Program-made: the position numbers and the translations under genes | The notes under the pieces: model-generated | Told to the model about the DNA's origin: nothing | Seen by the model: the letters and a program-made list of their open reading frames with translations, nothing else | Database searches by the model: none | Source of the DNA: Muribaculaceae bacterium | Lineage (GTDB): Bacteria > Bacteroidota > Bacteroidia > Bacteroidales > Muribaculaceae | DNA length: 64,000 nucleotides | Direction: 5' to 3' | NCBI GenBank assembly: GCA_017553785.1 | Contig: JAFZKD010000046.1 | Location: 1-64,000, forward strand | Shown: positions 8,340-16,373 of the stretch, piece after piece | How positions within the stretch are numbered: the first letter of the stretch is position 1 | Layout of the letters: each line of letters begins with the position of its first letter

Positions 8340-9707
8340 TTACTTTTTACTGTTGTTACCTTTCTTGAGCCAGTCATACTTGAAGTCACAGTCACGCCAG
8401 CCCTCCTCGATATAGACATACACGCTTTTCTGCTTCTGCTCAACCCAATCGTGGATAATCTTCTCCTTAGCTGTGGCTTCGCACATATCTTTGATGATCA
8501 TGTAGTCTTCGGCAAGGTCAGCCTTGTGTCCGTCGATACGCTTGACCAGTTTCACGATAGCGACCTGTTCACGACGTGTCTTGGGATTAATCATCACAAA
8601 GGGCTCACTGATATCGCCAGGCTGCATGGTGTATATCTTCTTGCCCACCTCGGCAGGAAGGTCGGCCATCTCAAAACGGCTGCTGTGTGTCTTCTCATTC
8701 AGCATGTTGCCCTTGTTGTTTCGGGAATCCTTGTCCTGTGAGATATACAAGGCCAACTCTTCAAAGGTTTTCTTGCCTTCAATGATATCCTTCCTGACAG
8801 AGTCAAGCCTGTTGACGGCATCAGTAAGGTCCTTATCGCTCACTTTGGGACGGAGCAGGAGATGTCGGGTATTGATGCGGTCACCACGTTTCTCAATCAG
8901 CTGAATGATGTGGAAACCGTCGTCGGTCTCAACGATATTGGACACACGACGTGTATCATTAAGGTTAAATGCCGCAGTCGCATACTCGGGCAACAGCGTC
9001 GAACGGCTTTGGAAACCGGTCTCACCGCCATAAACCGAGGTGGCCTGATCTTGGCTGTAAAGAATGGCTAGGGTCGACAACTCACGTTCCCCGCTATTCA
9101 CCTGCTGCGCATAATCACGCAAGCGCGCCTTGATCTCATCAATTTCCTGCTGGGGAATCAGGGGGTTAATCGTGATGATCTGGGTCTCGACCTGCATGGG
9201 GATATAAGGCAGGGAATCCTTCGAAAGGCTGTTATAATATTTCCTCACTTCGGCAGGGGTAGCTTTAACATTCTTGGTCAAATCATTTTGAACCATCTGA
9301 ATGCTATACTGTTCGCTGATTATCTCATTGAGTTTCTCACGCAGTCTGGGCAAGGGCATACGATAGTATTCCTCGACTTTCTCCTTTGACCCGAAGTTGG
9401 CGATAAATAAGTTGATGCGGTCCTCAACCTCGGACGACACTGTTGACTGTTGAACCTCTACGGTATCAATGCGTGCCTGATCCAGAAAGAGCTTGTTCAA
9501 TGCCATCTGCTCAGGAATGACACAATATGGGTTACCCTCAATGGGAATGCGCTCATACAAGGCTTCCCTGTACTGTTCCTCGATATCACTTTTGAAGATA
9601 GGCTCGTCTCCGATGACCCACGCTACTTCTTCTGCCACATTATTTTGCGCCAATGCCACAAATGCCGTGGTAAAAAGCGCCAATGCTGTAATAAATCTCA
9701 GTTTCAC
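8340..9707 (-). CDS. SurA-like periplasmic peptidyl-prolyl isomerase
   Basis: 455 residues from a GTG start at 9707, giving the signal peptide VKLRFITALALFTTAFVALA. The frame is open up to 9887, but that extension crosses a strong hairpin (9859-9891) and a promoter (9739-9769), so the GTG is preferred. It has a SurA N-terminal domain followed by two parvulin (rotamase) domains at about residues 200-300 (ETGFQSRSTLLPEYATAAFN, DGFHIIQLIEKRGDRINTRH) and 305-400. The role is outer-membrane protein folding in the periplasm. It is first gene of a run with the OstA-like gene and mutL; making an outer-membrane chaperone with an LPS transport protein fits envelope assembly. Confidence 0.9.
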   Translation of the reverse strand: MKLRFITALALFTTAFVALAQNNVAEEVAWVIGDEPIFKSDIEEQYREALYERIPIEGNPYCVIPEQMALNKLFLDQARIDTVEVQQSTVSSEVEDRINLFIANFGSKEKVEEYYRMPLPRLREKLNEIISEQYSIQMVQNDLTKNVKATPAEVRKYYNSLSKDSLPYIPMQVETQIITINPLIPQQEIDEIKARLRDYAQQVNSGERELSTLAILYSQDQATSVYGGETGFQSRSTLLPEYATAAFNLNDTRRVSNIVETDDGFHIIQLIEKRGDRINTRHLLLRPKVSDKDLTDAVNRLDSVRKDIIEGKKTFEELALYISQDKDSRNNKGNMLNEKTHSSRFEMADLPAEVGKKIYTMQPGDISEPFVMINPKTRREQVAIVKLVKRIDGHKADLAEDYMIIKDMCEATAKEKIIHDWVEQKQKSVYVYIEEGWRDCDFKYDWLKKGNNSKK

Positions 9708-9738
9708 TTGTATTTCAGGTTTGGTTGTTTTCAAACTG

Positions 9739-9769
9739 CAAATTTCCCCATTTTTCCTGACTTGGCAAA
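9739..9769 (-). promoter_or_regulatory. Promoter of the SurA-like gene
   Basis: Read on the minus strand: TTTG at 9766-9769, a 19-base spacer, then GAAATTTG (7 of 8 to TAnnTTTG) at 9739-9746. The predicted transcript starts about 25 bases before GTG 9707. Confidence 0.6.
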
Positions 9770-9858
9770 GACATTTCACAAAATGTTTGTTAAGAAGCAG
9801 ATTAAAAAATATGAAATTTCCTAATGCCCCCTGTTTCAGCTCGGTCACAACACGAGAC

Positions 9859-9891
9859 TGGCGCATTGTTGACATAGTCAACAACACGCCA
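9859..9891 (-). terminator. Hairpin after the first BIG2/FGE gene
   Basis: TTGTTGAC and GTCAACAA flank a three-base loop, with outer TGGCG/CGCCA pairing. It lies just beyond the stop at 9915. It lacks a good T-run, so termination strength is uncertain. Confidence 0.5.
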
Positions 9892-9914
9892 ATCCTGATA
9901 TAGTGTCAGGGTGA

Positions 9915-12389
9915 TTACAAGGCAAGTCTCATCCCAAGGAATTCCCGCTTAAAATCTATGGGCTCAGGATAACGGAACGTGATGCGGCAACTCAGTATAA
10001 AATCATGCCAGCTACCGTCGCGATAAACCTTATAAGACCCTGTTTCAGGACCCGTTGGATCCACTTGAGGGTCTGCAGTATAAGATGTATACCAGTCTTG
10101 GCACCATTCCCTCACATTCCCAGTCATGTCATACAAATTCAATTCATTAGGTTTTTTGGACGCTACATCATGGGGACCATAATCCGGATCATCAACACCA
10201 AGGGCACCGCTGTTATTGTAATACCAACCCACTTCTTCGATATCGTTACTACCAGCATAGACATATCCCTTACTTCTGACTCCGCCACGAGCAGCATACT
10301 CCCATTGGGCTTCAGTAGGAAGGTGGAAATTCAATCCTGTCATCGAATTCAGTTGAGCAATGAAAAGCTGACAATCCTCCCATGTGATATTTTCTACAGG
10401 GAATTTTGGATGGCCCTTAAAATAGCCCGGAGGGATGGCACCCATCACCGCTTTCCACAACTCTTGAGTGACTTCGGTATCGCAGATCATATAGTCCGAG
10501 ATCGTAACCTGGTGTTGGGGTTTCTCGTTCACGTTCGAGCCAGTTTGATAAAGGCTCGACCCCATCATAAACGTGCCACCTTGAACAGGAAGCATATTAA
10601 ACGACACGCCATTGACATTTACTGTCTTGTACACAGCCACGTAGCACGAGGCCTGCTTGTCCTGGCACGTGGCGGTGATCTCGCAGTAGCCATCGGAAAC
10701 GGCGGTCAGCAGACCTTTTTCCACAGTCACGACACTTTCATTTGACGATGACCACAGGACGCCGTCAATACTGATGCTTGGTGTCAATCTCGGAATCAGG
10801 CGCAAAGTATCACTGACCATCATCGTCGCAAAATCCATGTTCAGAGTCATGACTTTGAGCCTCGCCTCCACAACCGAGATATGGCATCGTGCCTGCACGC
10901 CATGGCAGTCGGCTATCACGTCACACTCACCCAAACCTATTCCAGCCACCGTGCACTTATTGTCAGCTGGGGAGATTCTGGCGACCATGGGATTGGTGGT
11001 GGACCATGTAATCGTCTTGTCGATCAAGTTCTCAGGAGATACAGTCGCTTCCAACAACAAAGTCTTACCCAATTCTAGATATGAATTCTCTTTACTCAAG
11101 GTCACAGATTCCGGGATGTCATTCCCTCGAACCTTGACATGACAAATGCCCTTTTTGCCATGGCAATCGGCAATCACGTCACACTCGCCCGAAGCCAATG
11201 CAGTCACTACACATTTGTTGGCTGACGACGCTATTTTGAGAACCGTCGAATCGGTAATGGACCAATTAACGGTTTTATCGGACGCATTATCTGGATATAC
11301 CGTTGCCGTCAGCATCATGGTTTTACCTAAATCAAGGTTTGCGCTCGTCTTATTCAACGTCACTGTGTCAGGGTAGATGTAATAAACCTCAATGTGGCAT
11401 ACGGCTTGTTTACCCTGGCAGTCGGCAATCACGTCGCACTCGCCCACCGACATGGTAAACACTTCACACAAGTTGCCTGATACAGATATCCGAGCCACCG
11501 ACTCGTCAGTCGTGGTCCAGGTGATGGTACCGTCGGTCACATGCTCAGGAGATAGTGTAGCGGTCAGCATCAAGGATTGTCCAAGTTCAAGGCTTGCGCT
11601 ATCCCTATTCAGGGAGATACTGTCGGGGTAAATAATCTCTACCTTGATATGGCAAACGGCTTGCTTGCCTTGACAGTCGGCAACCACATCACACTCGCCC
11701 TCGGTAATGGCCGACACTTCACACTTGTTGCCCGATACCGATATCTGAGCCACAGCCTCATCGGTCGTGCTCCATGTAATCGTCTTGTCAGTAGTATTTT
11801 CAGGGAGAACCGTTGCTGTGAGCATCATCGTTATCCCTGGCTCAAGATTCACGCTATCCCTGTTTAACGAGACCTCTTCAGGCAATATGATCTGTACCTG
11901 TATGTGGCAAACGGCACTAACGTCACCATATTGGGCAACAATATCACATTCACCCTGACCGACCGCAGTCACCATTCCATCAGTCACCGTTGCGACTTCC
12001 AAATTGCTTGATGACCATATTATTTCATTTCCACTTTGACTGGCAGGTTGAACCGTTGCAGTCAACATCAATTGTTCACCCACACCCATCACGGCATCTT
12101 CCTGACTCAGAGTCAGAGTAATATTGATTTCGGGATTAAGTATCAAGTCAATAAGAGCCGTCAAGTCACTGATGTTCACCTCGCCATCGCCATCAACATC
12201 CATCACTTCATCGTAAATGCCTTTCAGGATACCGTCAATAATATCAGTAACATCACTGATATTCACTTCCCCATCCCCATTCACATCGCCCGGGATGCGT
12301 GTAGCTTGCGCGGCTTGAACAGGCAGCATGAATAATAGCAATAGGATTGGCAAAAAGGCAAACACCTTTTTATAATTTAAATGTCTCAT
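9915..12389 (-). CDS. Exported mosaic protein: dockerin, six BIG2 domains, C-terminal FGE-sulfatase-like domain
   Basis: 824 residues. Signal peptide residues 1-32 (LLLLFMLPVQAAQA). Residues 33-90 hold two dockerin type I-like Ca2+ repeats (DVNGDGEVNISDVTDIIDGI and DVDGDGEVNISDLTALIDLI). Residues about 93-590 are six BIG2 immunoglobulin-like domains of about 83 residues, each ending in a Cys-x-x-Cys-like pair (GECDVVADCQGKQAVCHIKV). Residues 595-824 are an FGE-sulfatase/SUMF1-type domain (GGTFMMGS, EVTQELWKAVMG, LPTEAQWEYAARGG, MTGNVREWCQDWY) ending GMRLAL. Only the structural CRI cysteine is present near the end, so formylglycine-generating activity is unlikely; a C-type-lectin-fold binding role is inferred. 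It is a paralogue of the next gene, with its own promoter. Confidence 0.88.
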   Translation of the reverse strand: MRHLNYKKVFAFLPILLLLFMLPVQAAQATRIPGDVNGDGEVNISDVTDIIDGILKGIYDEVMDVDGDGEVNISDLTALIDLILNPEINITLTLSQEDAVMGVGEQLMLTATVQPASQSGNEIIWSSSNLEVATVTDGMVTAVGQGECDIVAQYGDVSAVCHIQVQIILPEEVSLNRDSVNLEPGITMMLTATVLPENTTDKTITWSTTDEAVAQISVSGNKCEVSAITEGECDVVADCQGKQAVCHIKVEIIYPDSISLNRDSASLELGQSLMLTATLSPEHVTDGTITWTTTDESVARISVSGNLCEVFTMSVGECDVIADCQGKQAVCHIEVYYIYPDTVTLNKTSANLDLGKTMMLTATVYPDNASDKTVNWSITDSTVLKIASSANKCVVTALASGECDVIADCHGKKGICHVKVRGNDIPESVTLSKENSYLELGKTLLLEATVSPENLIDKTITWSTTNPMVARISPADNKCTVAGIGLGECDVIADCHGVQARCHISVVEARLKVMTLNMDFATMMVSDTLRLIPRLTPSISIDGVLWSSSNESVVTVEKGLLTAVSDGYCEITATCQDKQASCYVAVYKTVNVNGVSFNMLPVQGGTFMMGSSLYQTGSNVNEKPQHQVTISDYMICDTEVTQELWKAVMGAIPPGYFKGHPKFPVENITWEDCQLFIAQLNSMTGLNFHLPTEAQWEYAARGGVRSKGYVYAGSNDIEEVGWYYNNSGALGVDDPDYGPHDVASKKPNELNLYDMTGNVREWCQDWYTSYTADPQVDPTGPETGSYKVYRDGSWHDFILSCRITFRYPEPIDFKREFLGMRLAL

Positions 12390-12440
12390 AAATTTGGTAT
12401 GTGGTCTTTAAAGATTTAAACATGTTTTTCTACCAACTTG

Positions 12441-12471
12441 CAAATTTACAAATAATGTCATAAAAAACAAA
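12441..12471 (-). promoter_or_regulatory. Promoter of the first BIG2/FGE gene
   Basis: Minus strand: TTTG (12468-12471), 19 bases, TAAATTTG (12441-12448), about 50 bases upstream of the start codon. Confidence 0.75.
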
Positions 12472-12491
12472 ACATCACAACGTATTTCATT

Positions 12492-12541
12492 GAAAAAAGG
12501 AGTGGTTGTGGATCGAGTTTTCGCTCATTCCACAACCACCC
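12492..12541 (-). terminator. Terminator of the BspA/BIG2/FGE gene
   Basis: On the minus strand GTGGTTGTGG pairs with CCACAACCAC around a 16-19 base loop that holds a smaller hairpin. It is followed by TCCTTTTTTC, a classic rho-independent pattern. Confidence 0.85.
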
Positions 12542-12570
12542 TGATGATTTAATCAGTATCTGAAACCAGA

Positions 12571-15500
12571 TTACAAAGCAAGTCGGAAACCGATATACTT
12601 GCTGCGGTAAGTCACTGGTTGCATGTATCGGTAGGTGATTCGGCAATCAACTAACGAGTCATTCCAGCAACCGCAACGATAAACTTTGTAGTTGCCTGTC
12701 TCAGGGCCTGTAGGATCGACTTGGGGATCCTCGGTATAAGCCGAGTACCAGTCGTTGCACCATTCCCAAACATTACCGGACATGTCGTAGATACCAAGTT
12801 CATTAGGCATCTTGGTAGCCACAGGATGGGGACCGTACTCAGGGTCACCGACGCCATAACAACCGCTATTGTCATAGTACCAAGCCACATCAGACAAGGT
12901 ATCGCTACCCGAGAACTTATAGTGCTTGCTTTTCTTACCGCCATGAGCCGCGAATTCCCATTCGGCTTCAGTAGGCAGGCGGAAATTCATACCCGTCAAT
13001 TCATTCAGCTTAGAAATAAATGTCTGACAATTCTCCCAAGTAACATTATCCATGGGACGCTGAGGATCGCCAGGGAACCAAGTAACAGTAACGTCAGGCG
13101 GCATAATCGCATTCCACAATTCTTGGGTCACCTCGGTTTGTCCAATCATATAGCTAGATACCGTCACCTGGTGCTGTGGTTTCTCAAACACTTTTGATCC
13201 GGCCTGATAAGGATCTGAGCCCATCATGAATGTGCCACCTTCCACCTGTACCATTTCAAATGTCACACCATTGACAGTAATAATCATATTATTGTTAACT
13301 ACAACGTGGCAACGGGCCGACTTGTCCTGACACTTGGCGACGATATCACACTCACCCTCGCCCACTGCCGTAACGAGACCTTTCTTCACAGTAGCGACAG
13401 AACCCTTGGTCGAGTACCATGTGATTGTTTTCTTGCTAGTATTTTCGGGGAATACCGTTGCAATGAGGGTAGTTGTATCACCAGGAGACAGTCGTATTTT
13501 ATAATGATTCAAAGTCACTGAATCAGGAAGCACCTCGTAAGTCGTAATATGGCATACGGCCTGTTTATCCAAGCACTTAACTGTAATGTCACACTCACCA
13601 ACAGAAACTGCCTTCACCACGCCGGCACTAGTCACTGTAGCAATAGACGTGCTGCTTGAGGTCCACTTGAGAGTAGGATTGGTCACAGTTGCAGGATATA
13701 CTGTGGCAATAAGGGTCATCTGGCTGCCGACTGCAAGACTGTCTGCTGTGATATTCAGAGCCACCGAGTCAATGGTTACGTCAGAGGTATTGACATGAAC
13801 ATGGCATACAGCCTGCACATCTTGGCACTTCACGGTGATATCGCAATCGCCGGGAGCAACGGCTTTCACCAAACCGTTATTGGTTACCGTAGCAACAGTA
13901 GTATTGCTTGAAGACCACGTGAGGGTGGGATTGGTCACGTTCGCAGGCTGAACAGTGGCAACAAGCGTCATCTGACCGCCAACCTCGAGAGTAGCCTCAG
14001 TTTTATTGAGCGTTACCGACTCGGGAGTGATCTCATTGACATGAACATGGCATACGGCCTGCACATCTTGGCACTTCACAGTGATATCGCAATCGCCGGG
14101 AGCGACAGCTTTCACCAAACCGTTATTGGTCACCGTAGCAACAGCAGGGTTGCTTGAAGACCACGTGAGGGTGGGATTGGTCACGTTCGCAGGCTGAACA
14201 GTGGCAACAAGCGTCATCTGACCGCCAACCTCGAGAGTAGCCTCAGTTTGATTGAGTGTTAACGACTCGGGAGTGATCTCATAGACCTGAACATGGCACA
14301 CGGCCTGTACATCTTGACACTTCACAGTGATATCGCAATCGCCGGGAGCGACAGCTTTCACCAAACCGTTATTGGTCACCGTAGCAACAGCAGGGTTGCT
14401 TGAAGACCACGTGAGAGTGGGATTGGTAACATTTTCAGGCTGAACAGTGGCAACAAGAGTCATTTCAGCACCGACCTCAAGGCTGGCTTCCGTTTTATCC
14501 AGAGTCACCGACTCGGGGAGAACAATTTCAGGCTCATAAACCGAAACATGGCAAATTGCCCTGACACCATAGCACTCGGCAATAATATCACATTCACCAG
14601 CCGAAACAGCGTTAATGTATTTATTGTCAAAGGTCGCAACCGACGGGTCGCTTGAACACCAATTAATAGTCGTCGAGGCTTCTTCGGGAATCAATTCAGC
14701 GAGAAGCACGCTTTTCTTTCCCTTCTCGAGTTTCACGTCTTCGAGACTCAAAATAATCGCATCGGGAGTGATGAGAATCGTAGGATCGGCATTAGAAAGC
14801 AATCCGTCAATTAGGCTGGTGACATCAGAAATGTTGGGTCCTGCGCCATCGCCATCAACATCAGCAAAATTGGGGTCAATGTCAGAATTACCAGACAGCA
14901 AATAGTCAATCAAGGACGTCACGTCCGAGATACCGACCGCTCCATCACCATCACCATCGCCTACAAACGAGTAGACCTTAACATCACACGTATCGGCTAG
15001 AGCCTTTTCGTCTTGAGATTGCACAACAATTGAGGTCAAACCAATACCTTGGGCATGAACAACAACCTTGCCATTCTCAAGACTGGCTGAAGCGATTTCG
15101 GGATTACTCGATATCGCCTTTATGCTTGTCCCGACCGTGTTCAAGGTCGGAGTCAAATTGAAATCATTATTCAAGCAAACATTTGCATAATGCTGGTCAA
15201 GTGAAATCACAACGTGGCTAGGATCAATCACCGAAACGACACAAGTGTCACTCTTGCCGTTATAGTTGGCAATGATATTACACATTCCGTTCCCTTTGGA
15301 GACGACCCTACCACCACACTCAACGAAGGCAATCCTCTTATCACTGCTAATCCATCTGACAGGGACTCCCCCATATACATCGAGAGGATAAACCTTGGCA
15401 GTCAAACGGCAGCTATCACCATTAGCAATTGGCAACTCATGGATTTCTATTACTACCGAATCAGGTGGCAAGGCCCTATCATAAAAATTGGCAACCTCAC

Positions 15501-16125
15501 TGTCTTCGAGCTCATTTGACGGGTCTGAATCACGAGACGAACCATCCCAAAGCGATGTAAGACCAGAAGTATTTCCGACACCAGGCATGACTACATTATC
15601 GCGCAAATCCAGAACGGAAAAAGGATTAACGGCCGGGTCATCATCCCCTGAACCACCAGGAGCGATTACTGGATCAACAATCTTATCACCATTTCCACCT
15701 CTTATCCCAAATAATACCGAGGTGAAAGCGGTAACAGAAGTGCCGCCGAATGCATCTTCACCAACCTCTGTCAACTCGCCTTCGGTGATTATGCTTGATA
15801 AATTCACACAACCGTAAAATGCAGAGGCTCCGATACTATTCACACTAGCTGGAAATGTCACACCTGTAACGGCCATCTTGCCAGAAAAGGCGTTGTCGCC
15901 GACGGCAGTGACCACATAGGTGTTCTCTTCAAATGTAACTGTCTCGGGAATTGATAGTTGCCCTTGACATAACTCATCCAGAAGACCAGTAATTATCGCA
16001 TTACCGTTTTCCTCAGACAAGCTGAAGAAATAACCGCTGGATTCATCCTGAAACTGAGCCATCATGCTTGATGACCATAATAGCGCAAGTAAAAATACTA
16101 ACGACTTTTTGAGTATTTTCTCCAT
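12571..16125 (-). CDS. Exported mosaic protein: BspA-like LRR, BIG2, dockerin, six BIG2 domains, FGE-sulfatase-like domain
   Basis: 1184 residues. Signal peptide 1-23 (SLVFLLALLWSSSMMAQ). Residues about 60-135 are BspA-type leucine-rich repeats (VGDNAFSGKMAVTGVTFP, IGASAFYGCVNLSSI). Two diverged BIG2 domains follow (about 220-390), then two dockerin-like repeats (GDGDGDGAVGISDVTSLIDY and a second with one inserted residue). Six BIG2 domains follow, three of them near-identical, and an FGE-sulfatase-like domain ends in GFRLAL. The last domain is close to that of the neighbouring gene except in its final 35 residues, where it has RCGCW and CRITYR, giving two extra cysteines. Likely surface or secreted, with calcium-binding and protein- or glycan-binding parts. 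No sorting domain is seen at the C-terminus. Confidence 0.88.
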   Translation of the reverse strand: MEKILKKSLVFLLALLWSSSMMAQFQDESSGYFFSLSEENGNAIITGLLDELCQGQLSIPETVTFEENTYVVTAVGDNAFSGKMAVTGVTFPASVNSIGASAFYGCVNLSSIITEGELTEVGEDAFGGTSVTAFTSVLFGIRGGNGDKIVDPVIAPGGSGDDDPAVNPFSVLDLRDNVVMPGVGNTSGLTSLWDGSSRDSDPSNELEDSEVANFYDRALPPDSVVIEIHELPIANGDSCRLTAKVYPLDVYGGVPVRWISSDKRIAFVECGGRVVSKGNGMCNIIANYNGKSDTCVVSVIDPSHVVISLDQHYANVCLNNDFNLTPTLNTVGTSIKAISSNPEIASASLENGKVVVHAQGIGLTSIVVQSQDEKALADTCDVKVYSFVGDGDGDGAVGISDVTSLIDYLLSGNSDIDPNFADVDGDGAGPNISDVTSLIDGLLSNADPTILITPDAIILSLEDVKLEKGKKSVLLAELIPEEASTTINWCSSDPSVATFDNKYINAVSAGECDIIAECYGVRAICHVSVYEPEIVLPESVTLDKTEASLEVGAEMTLVATVQPENVTNPTLTWSSSNPAVATVTNNGLVKAVAPGDCDITVKCQDVQAVCHVQVYEITPESLTLNQTEATLEVGGQMTLVATVQPANVTNPTLTWSSSNPAVATVTNNGLVKAVAPGDCDITVKCQDVQAVCHVHVNEITPESVTLNKTEATLEVGGQMTLVATVQPANVTNPTLTWSSSNTTVATVTNNGLVKAVAPGDCDITVKCQDVQAVCHVHVNTSDVTIDSVALNITADSLAVGSQMTLIATVYPATVTNPTLKWTSSSTSIATVTSAGVVKAVSVGECDITVKCLDKQAVCHITTYEVLPDSVTLNHYKIRLSPGDTTTLIATVFPENTSKKTITWYSTKGSVATVKKGLVTAVGEGECDIVAKCQDKSARCHVVVNNNMIITVNGVTFEMVQVEGGTFMMGSDPYQAGSKVFEKPQHQVTVSSYMIGQTEVTQELWNAIMPPDVTVTWFPGDPQRPMDNVTWENCQTFISKLNELTGMNFRLPTEAEWEFAAHGGKKSKHYKFSGSDTLSDVAWYYDNSGCYGVGDPEYGPHPVATKMPNELGIYDMSGNVWEWCNDWYSAYTEDPQVDPTGPETGNYKVYRCGCWNDSLVDCRITYRYMQPVTYRSKYIGFRLAL
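13799..14536 (-). repeat. Three near-identical 246-bp tandem units (BIG2 domains)
   Basis: Units begin at 13799, 14045 and 14291, exactly 246 bases (82 codons) apart, with only scattered substitutions. They encode BIG2 copies of the type VATVQPANVTNPTLTWSSSN. The high DNA identity means recent duplication and probable copy-number variation. Confidence 0.9.
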
Positions 16126-16204
16126 ACTTAATGGTAATTTAGGTATTGGCTTTTAAGCCCTATCGTGCCTAATTATAAACAGTTAAACATGAAAGACACG
16201 GCCG

Positions 16205-16234
16205 CAAAGATAAGAAACAAATTTCACATAGCAA
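16205..16234 (-). promoter_or_regulatory. Promoter of the BspA/BIG2/FGE gene
   Basis: Minus strand: TTG (16232-16234), 19 bases, TATCTTTG (16205-16212). The leader would be about 80 bases. Confidence 0.7.
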
Positions 16235-16373
16235 CAAAAAAATAAACATTTTTTTACAAAATTTACATACTCTAATACATTTTTAACTTAAAGCAACAGA
16301 TTATACAATAATTCACCCAGCAATCAAAAAGATAATATTTTGATTACCAGCCAACAAAAAGTGGACTTCATGG

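Noticed and set aside
9708..9887. N-terminal extension of the SurA-like protein
   Set aside because: The extension crosses a hairpin and the predicted promoter, and would bury the signal peptide; the GTG at 9707 fits better.
9915..16125. Active formylglycine-generating (sulfatase-activating) enzymes
   Set aside because: The FGE-like domains lack the spaced active-site cysteine pair and are exported parts of mosaic proteins; no sulfatase gene is adjacent.
9915..16125. A complete diversity-generating retroelement
   Set aside because: No reverse transcriptase, accessory gene or template repeat is present in the window, and synonymous changes separate the two candidate variable regions.
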